Positions 29,761 to 36,828 of a stretch of DNA of 42,406 nucleotides are shown here, piece by piece. Position numbers and translations under genes: made by a program. Position 1 is the stretch's first letter, and the number at the start of each line of letters is the position of its first letter. The stretch covers positions 1 through 42,406 of the forward strand of contig CAJWVY010000006.1 of assembly GCA_913048135.1 (NCBI GenBank), in the 5' to 3' direction. Source of the DNA: an uncultured Verrucomicrobiales bacterium (GTDB taxonomy: Bacteria > Verrucomicrobiota > Verrucomicrobiia > Limisphaerales > UBA1100). Below the pieces are notes generated by a model. It had not been told where the DNA came from. It did not search any database and saw nothing but the letters and a program-made list of their open reading frames with translations.

Positions 29761-30837
29761 ACAAAATGGGGGGTGGGCGCTCGCCACGCGCTCTTTCCCG
29801 ATGCAATCATTTGGCACCAGCCGAAGCAGGTCGATTGCTCCCCGACGCTATTCTCCGTGACGTGCGGAGTTGCCGGCCTCATAGCAGGGCCGTTCAAGGT
29901 CTTGCGACGCATGAATTTTCGGGTGAGGTTTATTTGCCCGCTCAGCCAGTGGTTGCGGCCACTGACCTGCGGACCAGGCTGGGACACGCCAGTATTACAT
30001 TCGCATCCTAGCCCTTTGGCTCCGGGTCGGCCATCGCTTGTGACGATGCGTTGGCCCGTGCCACGGGTCTCGCCTCTTATCCCTCAGGTTGCCATTTCAC
30101 ATACTTTGCAGCGCTGCGGTTTTTGCCGCATCGCCACGGTTTCGGATAGTTTTCACGGCCATCGTCTTCGGCACGTGGCTATCCCGACGGGAACCCCGGC
30201 TTTTGTTCTCCTTTCGGAGGATTTCGTCCGGCTGACTGTTTCCAGTCAATTTATGGCTTCCGCCGTGCTGATGTCACAGTAAGCAACCAACACCTAATTC
30301 AGGCAACTGCGTTCAGTTCAGATTCAAAGCAAATCCAAACGTCTCACTCAAATCTGAATCCCTAAGGATTCGAATCCGGGCTGGCCTCGCCTGCAGCGTA
30401 TTGTTCTTGGCACCCGAAGGCACCGAGTCCTGCTGCCGGTTGAGCCGGCCAAGCTTGGGGCAGCTTCTGCCGGGATTGTTACATCCCAGCGCCCCTCGCT
30501 CCCTGCATGCCATTTCGCGATCGGTAATGCGCGAACATCACCGGGCATTCAGGTGAACTTTGCCTTCTCCCCACTCGGCTTATTCCAGAAGAAAATCGTG
30601 ATATCACCCCGTCATAGACGGCGATCCTACACGACCTTAAACCAGACCGAATGGTTTGATAGGGGGCAGGCGTATCAGCCCCACCTGCCCTTTCATTCCG
30701 GTTATCCCGGAATTTATCTTGAGAAGATCCCAGCCGGCAAGCCGGCCGTTGGCTTCTGTTCTTTCAAGGAACTGGAAATAGCTTACTACGGAACAGGGTT
30801 GGGTCTACCGATTGTTACAACCACGTTCTTCACATAG
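29735..30837 (-). ncRNA. Candidate large structured noncoding RNA, about 1.1 kb, class unknown
   Basis: No reading frame here looks like a protein. Instead most of the interval folds into local perfect hairpins on the minus strand. Examples: 30234-30247 (GACTG-GAAA-CAGTC), 30208-30219 (CTCC-GAAA-GGAG), 30144-30184 (GGATAG, CACG and GCC helices stacked, 13 pairs), 30115-30130, 30029-30056, 29947-29964, 29853-29869, 29803-29838, 30317-30358 (8-pair TTCAGATT/AATCTGAA), 30409-30424 (wobble stem with UUCG loop), 30435-30449, 30472-30487, 30514-30535, 30639-30657, 30664-30690 (7 pairs), 30696-30712 and 30722-30757. It ends at a UUCG terminator and starts beside a TATTAT element. GC-rich sequence is bounded by AT-rich DNA at 30838. 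I find no RNase P (GAGGAAAGTCCGGGC), SRP or tmRNA hallmark. It could be two shorter RNAs; the strand is inferred from the terminator and loops. Confidence 0.65.
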
Positions 30838-30843
30838 GGAGAA

Positions 30844-30849
30844 ATAATA
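30844..30849 (-). promoter_or_regulatory. Candidate -10 element for the structured RNA
   Basis: TATTAT on the minus strand matches five of six bases of the -10 consensus and lies about 7 bases before the sharp change from AT-rich DNA to the GC-rich structured region at 30838. The base composition edge and the predicted start coincide. No good -35 hexamer is seen 16-18 bases upstream; a TTGAGC lies further away (around 30885-30890). Confidence 0.4.
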
Positions 30850-31029
30850 TTTTAACTAGAGTTTAAATATTGGCACTGAAAATAAGGCTCAAACCGCTGA
30901 CTGATTGATTGATTCACAATGTTTTGAATAACGTTGTTCTGCCGTTGTGAATAAATGTGAAAATATACGGACTATCTGGGGATGGTCTTCTCTTTACAGA
31001 AATGGGGTGAAAAGATTGGGTTGCGCGTG

Positions 31030-31536
31030 ATGCGTTGGGTTTTTGGAATCTTTGGGTTGGCCGTATTGCTGGCAGGATGTAACTACCCCTTGGAGGTGCG
31101 AAAAGATAAGGCTGAGCTAGCGTTTTACATTGAGGAATTCGCCCAACCGGGAGTTCAGGTACTGGAAATGAGTTATTATCGGACCAATCCCACCAAGGTG
31201 ACGGTACAGCCCCGGCCGGTTTTGGTCGCTAATAGCGGGATGCTAAATAGTGCTGAATTGGTGGATTCTCCGGATGGTTTATTTGCGATGCAGCTCAATT
31301 TCACCACGCGAGGGCAGCGGTTAATGGAGGAATTGACAACGTATTACCGGGATCGCCGGCTTTTTATCGTGGCGGCACAATCTGATAGTAGCCAAACCAA
31401 TGGCGTGAACAGCCGGTGCATCGGGGCGGCCTATATTCGGCAGACGATTCAGGCTGAGTCTATGCAGTTTACTCCGGATGCCGAACGCCCCGAGGTGGAG
31501 CGTTTGGTGGAATTGCTTAATAAAACGCTACAATGA
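31030..31536 (+). CDS. Lipoprotein with SecD P1-like domain
   Basis: A 168-residue predicted lipoprotein. MRWVFGIFGLAVLLAGC ends in a standard lipobox, with Cys17 as lipid site. An ATG at 30982 would add 16 residues and cannot be excluded. The mature part resembles the periplasmic first domain of SecD. One strand is GLFAMQLNFTTRGQRLMEELT, then a 'RRLFIVAAQ' strand, then GAAYIRQTIQA and a final helical EVERLVELLNKTL. SecD has the same order (F-l-lt-G...f...T, RLlcIvld, sap-I-s-I, L--sL). The resemblance is by eye. The stop overlaps the next gene's ATG by 4 bases (ATGA), indicating tight coupling with the LytM lipoprotein. Confidence 0.7.
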   Translation: MRWVFGIFGLAVLLAGCNYPLEVRKDKAELAFYIEEFAQPGVQVLEMSYYRTNPTKVTVQPRPVLVANSGMLNSAELVDSPDGLFAMQLNFTTRGQRLMEELTTYYRDRRLFIVAAQSDSSQTNGVNSRCIGAAYIRQTIQAESMQFTPDAERPEVERLVELLNKTLQ

Positions 31537-32588
31537 TTCGCGCGTTCTGGGGCATCGTTTTAGTTGTCGGGTTAACGGGGTGCAAGCCGCACCCTGCTCC
31601 ACCAGCCAATGACCCCGTAGAGTCGGCGCCAGCGAAACCGAAACGCTGGTTTCAATTTCCAACCGACAACCGTTCGTTGTTAAAGGAGAATTCCGAGGAG
31701 CAATTCTTTGCACCGACCACCACCGTGCGCCCTTGGTCGAGTGGCTCATTTGGCTGTGTGCGAAACAGTGGCACGCGACTACATGAAGGGATCGATATCC
31801 TCAGCATAAAACGCGATGAGAATGAGGAGCCTATTGATCCTGTTCGTGCGGCGGCGGCTGGTAGCATCGTTCATATCAATCACAACACGGCTGCATCCAA
31901 TTACGGAAAATATGTGGTGGTAGCACATGAGGTGGACGGGCTTCCGTTTTACACTCTTTACGCCCACCTGAGATCCGTTCACGCCGAACTCAAGATTGGC
32001 CAAGATGTCGCTGGTGGTGATGAACTGGGTGTACTGGGCCGCACCACCAATTATTCCGAGGGCATTGCTTCATGGCGTGCTCATTTGCATTTTGAAATCG
32101 GGTTGCAAATCAATAGCCGCTTCAACGGCTGGTTTAAGCATTGGTATCGCGATGGTAACAATCTTCATGGCCCGTGGAATGGCCTGAACCTGCTTGGCTT
32201 GGATGCTTCGGAAATCTTGAGGCAGGATCATGCCGGACAGTTTGAGATGGTTCCATACCTTAGCGCACTTCCCGTTCTCTGCCGGGTGCGCGTGTATCGG
32301 TCGAAGCTCGATTGGCTCGATCGATTCACTGAGTTGATTGATGAAAACCCTGCGGTAGCTGATGATCCGGATGCTTGGGACTTGGATTTGAGTTTTTCCG
32401 GGATTCCTATACGCGCCATGCCAGTTCGTGATTCGAAGCTAAAGAAAACAGCAAAATATGAGATTCTCAGCGTGGATACTGAAGTCCGCAAGAAGCATCC
32501 TTGCAGTGGCTTGGTCTTTCCGAAAGGCCAGCAATGGGTCTTCACCAGCAAAGGCCAGCGGCATATGGAGCTGTTGATTTTCCGCTGA
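31533..32588 (+). CDS. LytM/M23-family lipoprotein
   Basis: A 351-residue lipoprotein: MIRAFWGIVLVVGLTGC gives Cys17 as anchor, followed by a Pro/Ala linker. The M23 zinc-peptidase core is intact, with His84 and Asp88 in HEGIDI, His145 in LYAHL, and His184 and His186 in AHLHFE. That suggests a genuine peptidoglycan endopeptidase (cutting cross-link peptides) or a close relative rather than a degenerate activator. A C-terminal extension (about 225-351) has no domain that I recognise. It is coupled to the preceding lipoprotein by an ATGA overlap and probably works in the periplasm on cell-wall remodelling. Confidence 0.88.
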   Translation: MIRAFWGIVLVVGLTGCKPHPAPPANDPVESAPAKPKRWFQFPTDNRSLLKENSEEQFFAPTTTVRPWSSGSFGCVRNSGTRLHEGIDILSIKRDENEEPIDPVRAAAAGSIVHINHNTAASNYGKYVVVAHEVDGLPFYTLYAHLRSVHAELKIGQDVAGGDELGVLGRTTNYSEGIASWRAHLHFEIGLQINSRFNGWFKHWYRDGNNLHGPWNGLNLLGLDASEILRQDHAGQFEMVPYLSALPVLCRVRVYRSKLDWLDRFTELIDENPAVADDPDAWDLDLSFSGIPIRAMPVRDSKLKKTAKYEILSVDTEVRKKHPCSGLVFPKGQQWVFTSKGQRHMELLIFR

Positions 32589-32633
32589 TTCACTCTTGCC
32601 CAAACCCATTACGCTCCCTAACCTCCGCGCGCG

Positions 32634-33803
32634 ATGGAATACCAACTTTCAGAACGGGCCGCTTCGTTGGCCCCCTCAATGACGCTGGCGATTACCGCCA
32701 AGGCTAAGGAATTGCGGGCTGCGGGCGAGGATGTCATTGGCCTCGGGGCCGGTGAACCAGATTTTGATACCCCTGAACACATCAAGGCTGCAGCAGCCCA
32801 GGCGTTGGCCGATGGCTTTACCAAATACACCCCGGCCGCTGGCACGCCGGAATTGCGTGCAGCGGTGGCTCGCAAGTTTGAACGGGAAAATGGGCTAAGC
32901 TATGACCCGCAACAAATCATCGTTTCCAGTGGCGGCAAACATTCCTGCTATAACGTCATGATGGCGCTGTGTCAGGTTGGAGATGAGGTCATCATCCCGG
33001 CGCCGTATTGGCTGAGTTATCCTGAGATGGTCAAACTGGCCGGCGCGACTCCCAAGATCATCGCGACCACCGACGCCACTGAATTTAAGGTTACCCCCGA
33101 TCAACTGCGCAGCGCCATCAACGACAAGACGCGGTTGTTTATCCTGAACTCACCGAGCAATCCGACCGGTTCGGTTTATACGCCGGAAGAAATCAAGGCG
33201 CTGGGTGACGTGTGTGTGGAAAAGGGTGTGCTCATTATGAGTGATGAGATTTACGAAAAACTCATCTACGGTGATGCTCAATTCCAGAGTGTGGCGGCTT
33301 GCTCGCCTGAGCATCAGGCGCACACAATTATCGTCCACGGGCTGGCCAAAGCCTACTCAATGACCGGCTGGCGAATTGGGTTCATGGCGGCCCCCCTACC
33401 CATCGCCAAGGCGATCGGCGCGATTCAGAGTCATAGCACGAGCAATCCGACGTCTTTTGCACAATCCGGCGCCGTAGAGGCTTTGGACGGACCGCAGGGT
33501 CACTTAGATGAATGGCTTGGACATTTCAGTCAGCGCCGGACGTTTGCCTGCGATAAATTGAATACCATCGAAGGTGTTTCTTGTGTGAATTCTGAGGGGG
33601 CATTTTATCTGTTCCCGAACATTTCAGGCACAGGCATGAAGTCGGTGGAGTTCTGCGAACGCCTTCTGGCCGAGGTTAAGGTCGCCGCTGTGCCGGGCAT
33701 TGCCTTTGGAAGTGACGATTACATACGCATCAGCTACGCCACCAGCATGGAGAATCTCCAGCAGGCACTGGAGCGCGTGGAAAGTTTTGTGGGCTCGCTC
33801 TAA
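32634..33803 (+). CDS. aspC: Aspartate/prephenate-type aminotransferase (class I)
   Basis: A 389-residue pyridoxal-phosphate enzyme of the aspartate aminotransferase Ib subgroup. GLGAGEPDFDTP (37-47) starts the substrate region. SPSNPTGSVYTP carries the cofactor Asn176. The Schiff-base lysine is Lys239 in HGLAKAYSMTGWRIG, and a C-terminal Arg lies in DYIRISYATSMENL. It moves amino groups between aspartate or glutamate and 2-oxo acids, and some relatives act on prephenate; sequence alone does not decide. It lies 45 bases after the LytM gene. Its stop shares bases with the tsaD stop on the opposite strand. Confidence 0.92.
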   Translation: MEYQLSERAASLAPSMTLAITAKAKELRAAGEDVIGLGAGEPDFDTPEHIKAAAAQALADGFTKYTPAAGTPELRAAVARKFERENGLSYDPQQIIVSSGGKHSCYNVMMALCQVGDEVIIPAPYWLSYPEMVKLAGATPKIIATTDATEFKVTPDQLRSAINDKTRLFILNSPSNPTGSVYTPEEIKALGDVCVEKGVLIMSDEIYEKLIYGDAQFQSVAACSPEHQAHTIIVHGLAKAYSMTGWRIGFMAAPLPIAKAIGAIQSHSTSNPTSFAQSGAVEALDGPQGHLDEWLGHFSQRRTFACDKLNTIEGVSCVNSEGAFYLFPNISGTGMKSVEFCERLLAEVKVAAVPGIAFGSDDYIRISYATSMENLQQALERVESFVGSL

Positions 33804-34834
33804 GCGGGTTCGGTCAATCTCCAGCTCGGGCGAATATCCGCCTGCCAATCAGTAGTGGGGGTTGCTTTTTGTAAATATCGTTCCCCCAACAGGCCGACCA
33901 TGGCCGCGTTGTCCGTGCACAGATTTGACGGGGCGACTTGCAGATTGAGTTCATGTTTTTCGCAGGCCTGTTGGAATGCCTTGCGCAACCCGGTATTACA
34001 GGCAACCCCACCGGATAGCGTAATGCAGCCCAGCCGTTGCCGGCGTGCTGCCCGGATGGTTTTCTTAACCAATACTTCCACTATGGCCGCCTGAATGCTG
34101 GCGCAAAGATCCGGTAGCGCGACATCGTCTTCCGACAGTCCCGGATGTTTCTCTAGGAAATAACGAACCGAAGTTTTTAGGCCGCTAAAGCTGAAATCGT
34201 GGTTATCCTGATTTAACATCGGCCGGGCAAAAGTGTAGGCCTCAGGATTCCCCTGGGCGGCGAGCCGGTCCATAATAGGGCCGCCTGGATAGCCCAGCCC
34301 CAGCAGTTTTGCACATTTATCAAAACATTCGCCGGCGGCATCGTCTTGTGTGCTCCCAATAATGGTGTGGTCAAGTGGATGATCCACCTGTGCTAGCAAG
34401 GTGTGGCCGCCACTGCTAACCAATGAAATATTTGGCTGAAAACCCTCCCAGCAGGCTCGCGGCGGATCCCCTTGGAACCACGGCGAATATAGATGCGCTT
34501 CAACATGGTTTACACCAATCAATGGAACTTTAAGGGCAAAAGCCATCGACTGAGCGGCTTTCCAGCCGATCATCAAGGCCGGAGGCAGGCCCGGCCCTTG
34601 AGTCGCACAGATGGCGTTGAGCTCCGATGCTGCAAAACCGGCTTGAACCAATGCTTCCCTAACAACGGGCTGGAGATTGGCAAGATGTTCACGGGTTGCG
34701 AGTTCAGGGACTACACCGCCATACTCAGCGTGAATTTTTATCTGCGATGAAACAACAACAGACCTAACGCTGCTATCCTCAATAATCGCCGCGCTGGTTT
34801 CGTCGCAGGAACTTTCAATAGCTAGCAAGCGCAT
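33800..34834 (-). CDS. tsaD: tRNA threonylcarbamoyladenosine synthase subunit TsaD
   Basis: Transfers the threonylcarbamoyl group to A37 of ANN-decoding tRNAs, with TsaB/TsaE/TsaC. In 344 residues it shows the ASKHA fold with ESSCDETSAAI (7-17). The metal-binding His110 and His114 are in NHVEAHLY. SSGGHT, DDAAGECFDK and the C-terminal SGGVACNTGLR and DNAAMVGL motifs complete the site. The usual partner genes are not present in this window. It is the last gene of the minus-strand run that begins with tgt, 10 bases after ctpA. It ends in a 4-base convergent overlap with the aminotransferase gene. Confidence 0.96.
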   Translation of the reverse strand: MRLLAIESSCDETSAAIIEDSSVRSVVVSSQIKIHAEYGGVVPELATREHLANLQPVVREALVQAGFAASELNAICATQGPGLPPALMIGWKAAQSMAFALKVPLIGVNHVEAHLYSPWFQGDPPRACWEGFQPNISLVSSGGHTLLAQVDHPLDHTIIGSTQDDAAGECFDKCAKLLGLGYPGGPIMDRLAAQGNPEAYTFARPMLNQDNHDFSFSGLKTSVRYFLEKHPGLSEDDVALPDLCASIQAAIVEVLVKKTIRAARRQRLGCITLSGGVACNTGLRKAFQQACEKHELNLQVAPSNLCTDNAAMVGLLGERYLQKATPTTDWQADIRPSWRLTEPA

Positions 34835-34844
34835 GATCGGCGAA

Positions 34845-36104
34845 CTAAAGCTTTTCGCGCAAGATTTCCAGCGCCTTGTCGAGCTGAGAGTCTGTGGCCG
34901 CCTTCACGCGTTCGCGATCCTCTTCCGGCAACGTCTCAAGACCTCCAGGCGAACGTTGGAGCATGATGTCTCGCATTTGTTCGGGCGTCATTTCCACCAC
35001 GTAATCGGGCTCAATGCCTTTCTCGTGGATGGTGCGATGGCTGGGCGTATAATACTTGGCGGTGGTCAGGCGCAAGGCCGATCCATCTTTCAGAGGCAGA
35101 ATGCTTTGAACCGATCCTTTGCCAAAAGTGCGCGTGCCAATCAGCTCGGCGCGCTTCAAATCCTGAAGGCAGCCCGCCACGATTTCCGACGCACTGGCAC
35201 TGCCGCCATTGATCAAAATGACCATAGGCAATGTGCGGTGGCCAATTACGGTTGCCACCAAGCGATCCAGTTCGCGTGCACCGCGTCCTTCAGTGGAAAC
35301 GATGAGCTGGCCGGCCTTGATGAATTTTTCCGCAACGCGGGCGGATTGTGTGAGCAGGCCTCCGGGGTTGTCGCGTAAATCCAATACCAATCCCTTGAGG
35401 CCGGCCTCCTCCATCTTGGTGAGTGCTGCCTCCAATTCGGTGGCTGTGTTTTCCGAAAACCCACCTAGCCGCACATAACCGATACCGTCTTCGAAAAGCG
35501 GATAATCCCCCTTGCTATTCAGATCACGCACGCTCTTGGTTTTGATGCGCTCCCGTTTGAGGGTGATTTCCAAATCCTTCTCTTCATCTTCGCGGGCAAT
35601 GTTGATGGTGACTTCTGTGCCCACCTTGCCGCGCATGAGATTGACGGCATCGTTAATACCCATGCCCTCTGTGGATTGATCTCCAATCCGCACAATGCGA
35701 TCCCCAGGACGCAGTCCAGCCCGTGCGCCGGGCGTGCCTTCCATGGGGGAAATGATCGTGAGCCAGTCATCCCGAATGCTAACCACAATACCAATGCCGC
35801 CGAATTCCTGCCGCGTGTCATCCATTAGGGCCTGATGCTTCTTGGTGTTCATGTACTCGCTGTGCGGATCCAGATTGGCGAGCATGCCGGCCAGGGCGCT
35901 GTCCACGAGTTGATCGTACGTGACCTTGTCCTCATCAACATAGTTGCGCCGAACCTGTTCGATGACCCGGGAAAATTTCGCCATGTGCGCATAAACATCA
36001 TTCGCGCCGGCAGCTTCGGCGCTGGCCGTGAAATGGTGGTAGCCGACGTATAAATTGACGACCAAAGCAGCCATCAACATATAATGGAACACCCGTTGCT
36101 TCAT
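34845..36104 (-). CDS. ctpA: C-terminal processing peptidase (S41)
   Basis: A 419-residue periplasmic serine protease of the CtpA/Prc family that trims or degrades envelope proteins from their C-terminus. A single N-terminal membrane anchor spans about 6-22. A helical N-domain follows, then a PDZ domain at about 95-175 (GGIGIVVSIRDDWLTII, ARAGLRPGDRIVRIG). The protease core runs about 200-390. It has the Ser-rich GGSASASE at 301-307 and the general-base Lys329 in TFGKGSVQS. Both parts of the Ser/Lys dyad are present, so it should be active. It lies 41 bases after ispD and 10 bases before tsaD. Confidence 0.94.
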   Translation of the reverse strand: MKQRVFHYMLMAALVVNLYVGYHHFTASAEAAGANDVYAHMAKFSRVIEQVRRNYVDEDKVTYDQLVDSALAGMLANLDPHSEYMNTKKHQALMDDTRQEFGGIGIVVSIRDDWLTIISPMEGTPGARAGLRPGDRIVRIGDQSTEGMGINDAVNLMRGKVGTEVTINIAREDEEKDLEITLKRERIKTKSVRDLNSKGDYPLFEDGIGYVRLGGFSENTATELEAALTKMEEAGLKGLVLDLRDNPGGLLTQSARVAEKFIKAGQLIVSTEGRGARELDRLVATVIGHRTLPMVILINGGSASASEIVAGCLQDLKRAELIGTRTFGKGSVQSILPLKDGSALRLTTAKYYTPSHRTIHEKGIEPDYVVEMTPEQMRDIMLQRSPGGLETLPEEDRERVKAATDSQLDKALEILREKL

Positions 36105-36145
36105 GCGGTCAGCCTAAGGGAGCGCTCAGAGATGGCAAGGCGAGG

Positions 36146-36817
36146 TTATTGGCTGAGCAGGAATTCCACCAACGCTAAATCGGCCGAAGTGGTTACCTTG
36201 GGGTTTAAGGCATGGGATGGCACCAAGGCGACGGCCTGCCCAATTAATTCACAGGCGGCGGTGTCATCCGTCACGGCCGCTTTTTGCATACGCACGGCGT
36301 TCATGGCTTCCAAGATTATCTCGCGGCGAAACACCTGTGGTGTTTGTACAGCCCAAAGGTGGGTGCGGTCGATATTCCGGGAAACGTTCAAATCGCCATC
36401 AGCCAGCTTCAACGTATCCACCACAGCGGATGCCGCTACGGCCGCGCCTTGTTTTCGCGCTGCAGCGATTGTGTCCGAAATCGTTAGCTCGTCTGTGCAA
36501 GGGCGCGCGCCATCGTGAATGGCGACGATTCCCGCATCCGCCCGCACGGCTTGCAGCCCGTTCAGGACAGAGTCCTGTCGTTCCGCCCCTCCATCCGCCA
36601 AGGTGTAGGGCTGCTTTAAATCCAGTCGGACCGCCAGCTTTTCAAATGCGGAACGGTTATCGGGCCTTACAACCAACACGACTTCCTCAATATCCGGATG
36701 CGCATCGAACCGTTTCCACGCATGTCCCACCACTGGCAGGCCGCCCACTTCCAGGAAGAGCTTGTCCGAACCCATGCGTGTGCCGCGTCCAGCGGCGACT
36801 ATCACTGCGGATGCCAT
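36146..36817 (-). CDS. ispD: 2-C-methyl-D-erythritol 4-phosphate cytidylyltransferase
   Basis: Forms CDP-methylerythritol in the MEP isoprenoid pathway. The 223 residues begin with the nucleotide-binding VAAGRGTRMGSDK (about 7-19) and include VAIHDGARPC, with the Asp-Arg pair that holds cytidine. Later motifs, RTHLWAVQTPQVF and AAVTDDTAACE, are standard for IspD. The ATG at 36817 is used; an upstream extension to 36886 overlaps recJ and adds nothing family-like. It lies 11 bases after recJ. An IspF partner is not seen. Confidence 0.95.
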   Translation of the reverse strand: MASAVIVAAGRGTRMGSDKLFLEVGGLPVVGHAWKRFDAHPDIEEVVLVVRPDNRSAFEKLAVRLDLKQPYTLADGGAERQDSVLNGLQAVRADAGIVAIHDGARPCTDELTISDTIAAARKQGAAVAASAVVDTLKLADGDLNVSRNIDRTHLWAVQTPQVFRREIILEAMNAVRMQKAAVTDDTAACELIGQAVALVPSHALNPKVTTSADLALVEFLLSQ

Positions 36818-36828
36818 GATGGATTCTC

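Noticed and set aside
29631-29987. N-terminal extension of cysK
   Set aside because: It spans the terminator and structured RNA, and CysK proteins begin at the MGKIYNN stretch.
29773-30282. A 169-codon plus-strand frame in the same region
   Set aside because: The residues are those expected from GC-rich stems, with many Cys and Pro, and no start signal or family resemblance.
30366-30377. tRNA T-arm (GGATTCGAATCC)
   Set aside because: The stem bases around it do not pair as a T-arm and no acceptor or anticodon arms are found; it is better explained as a palindromic hairpin.
29735-30837. RNase P RNA, tmRNA or SRP RNA as the identity of the structured region
   Set aside because: The RNase P core (GAGGAAAGTCCGGGC and the ACAGAACCCGGC partner), the SRP GGAAGGAAGCAGC loop, and a tmRNA-like 5' TTCGAC start or CCA end are all missing on both strands.
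30553-30837. A 94-codon plus-strand frame inside the RNA region
   Set aside because: It lies across several of the hairpins, has no signal peptide, domain or ribosome site, and its composition follows the RNA stems.
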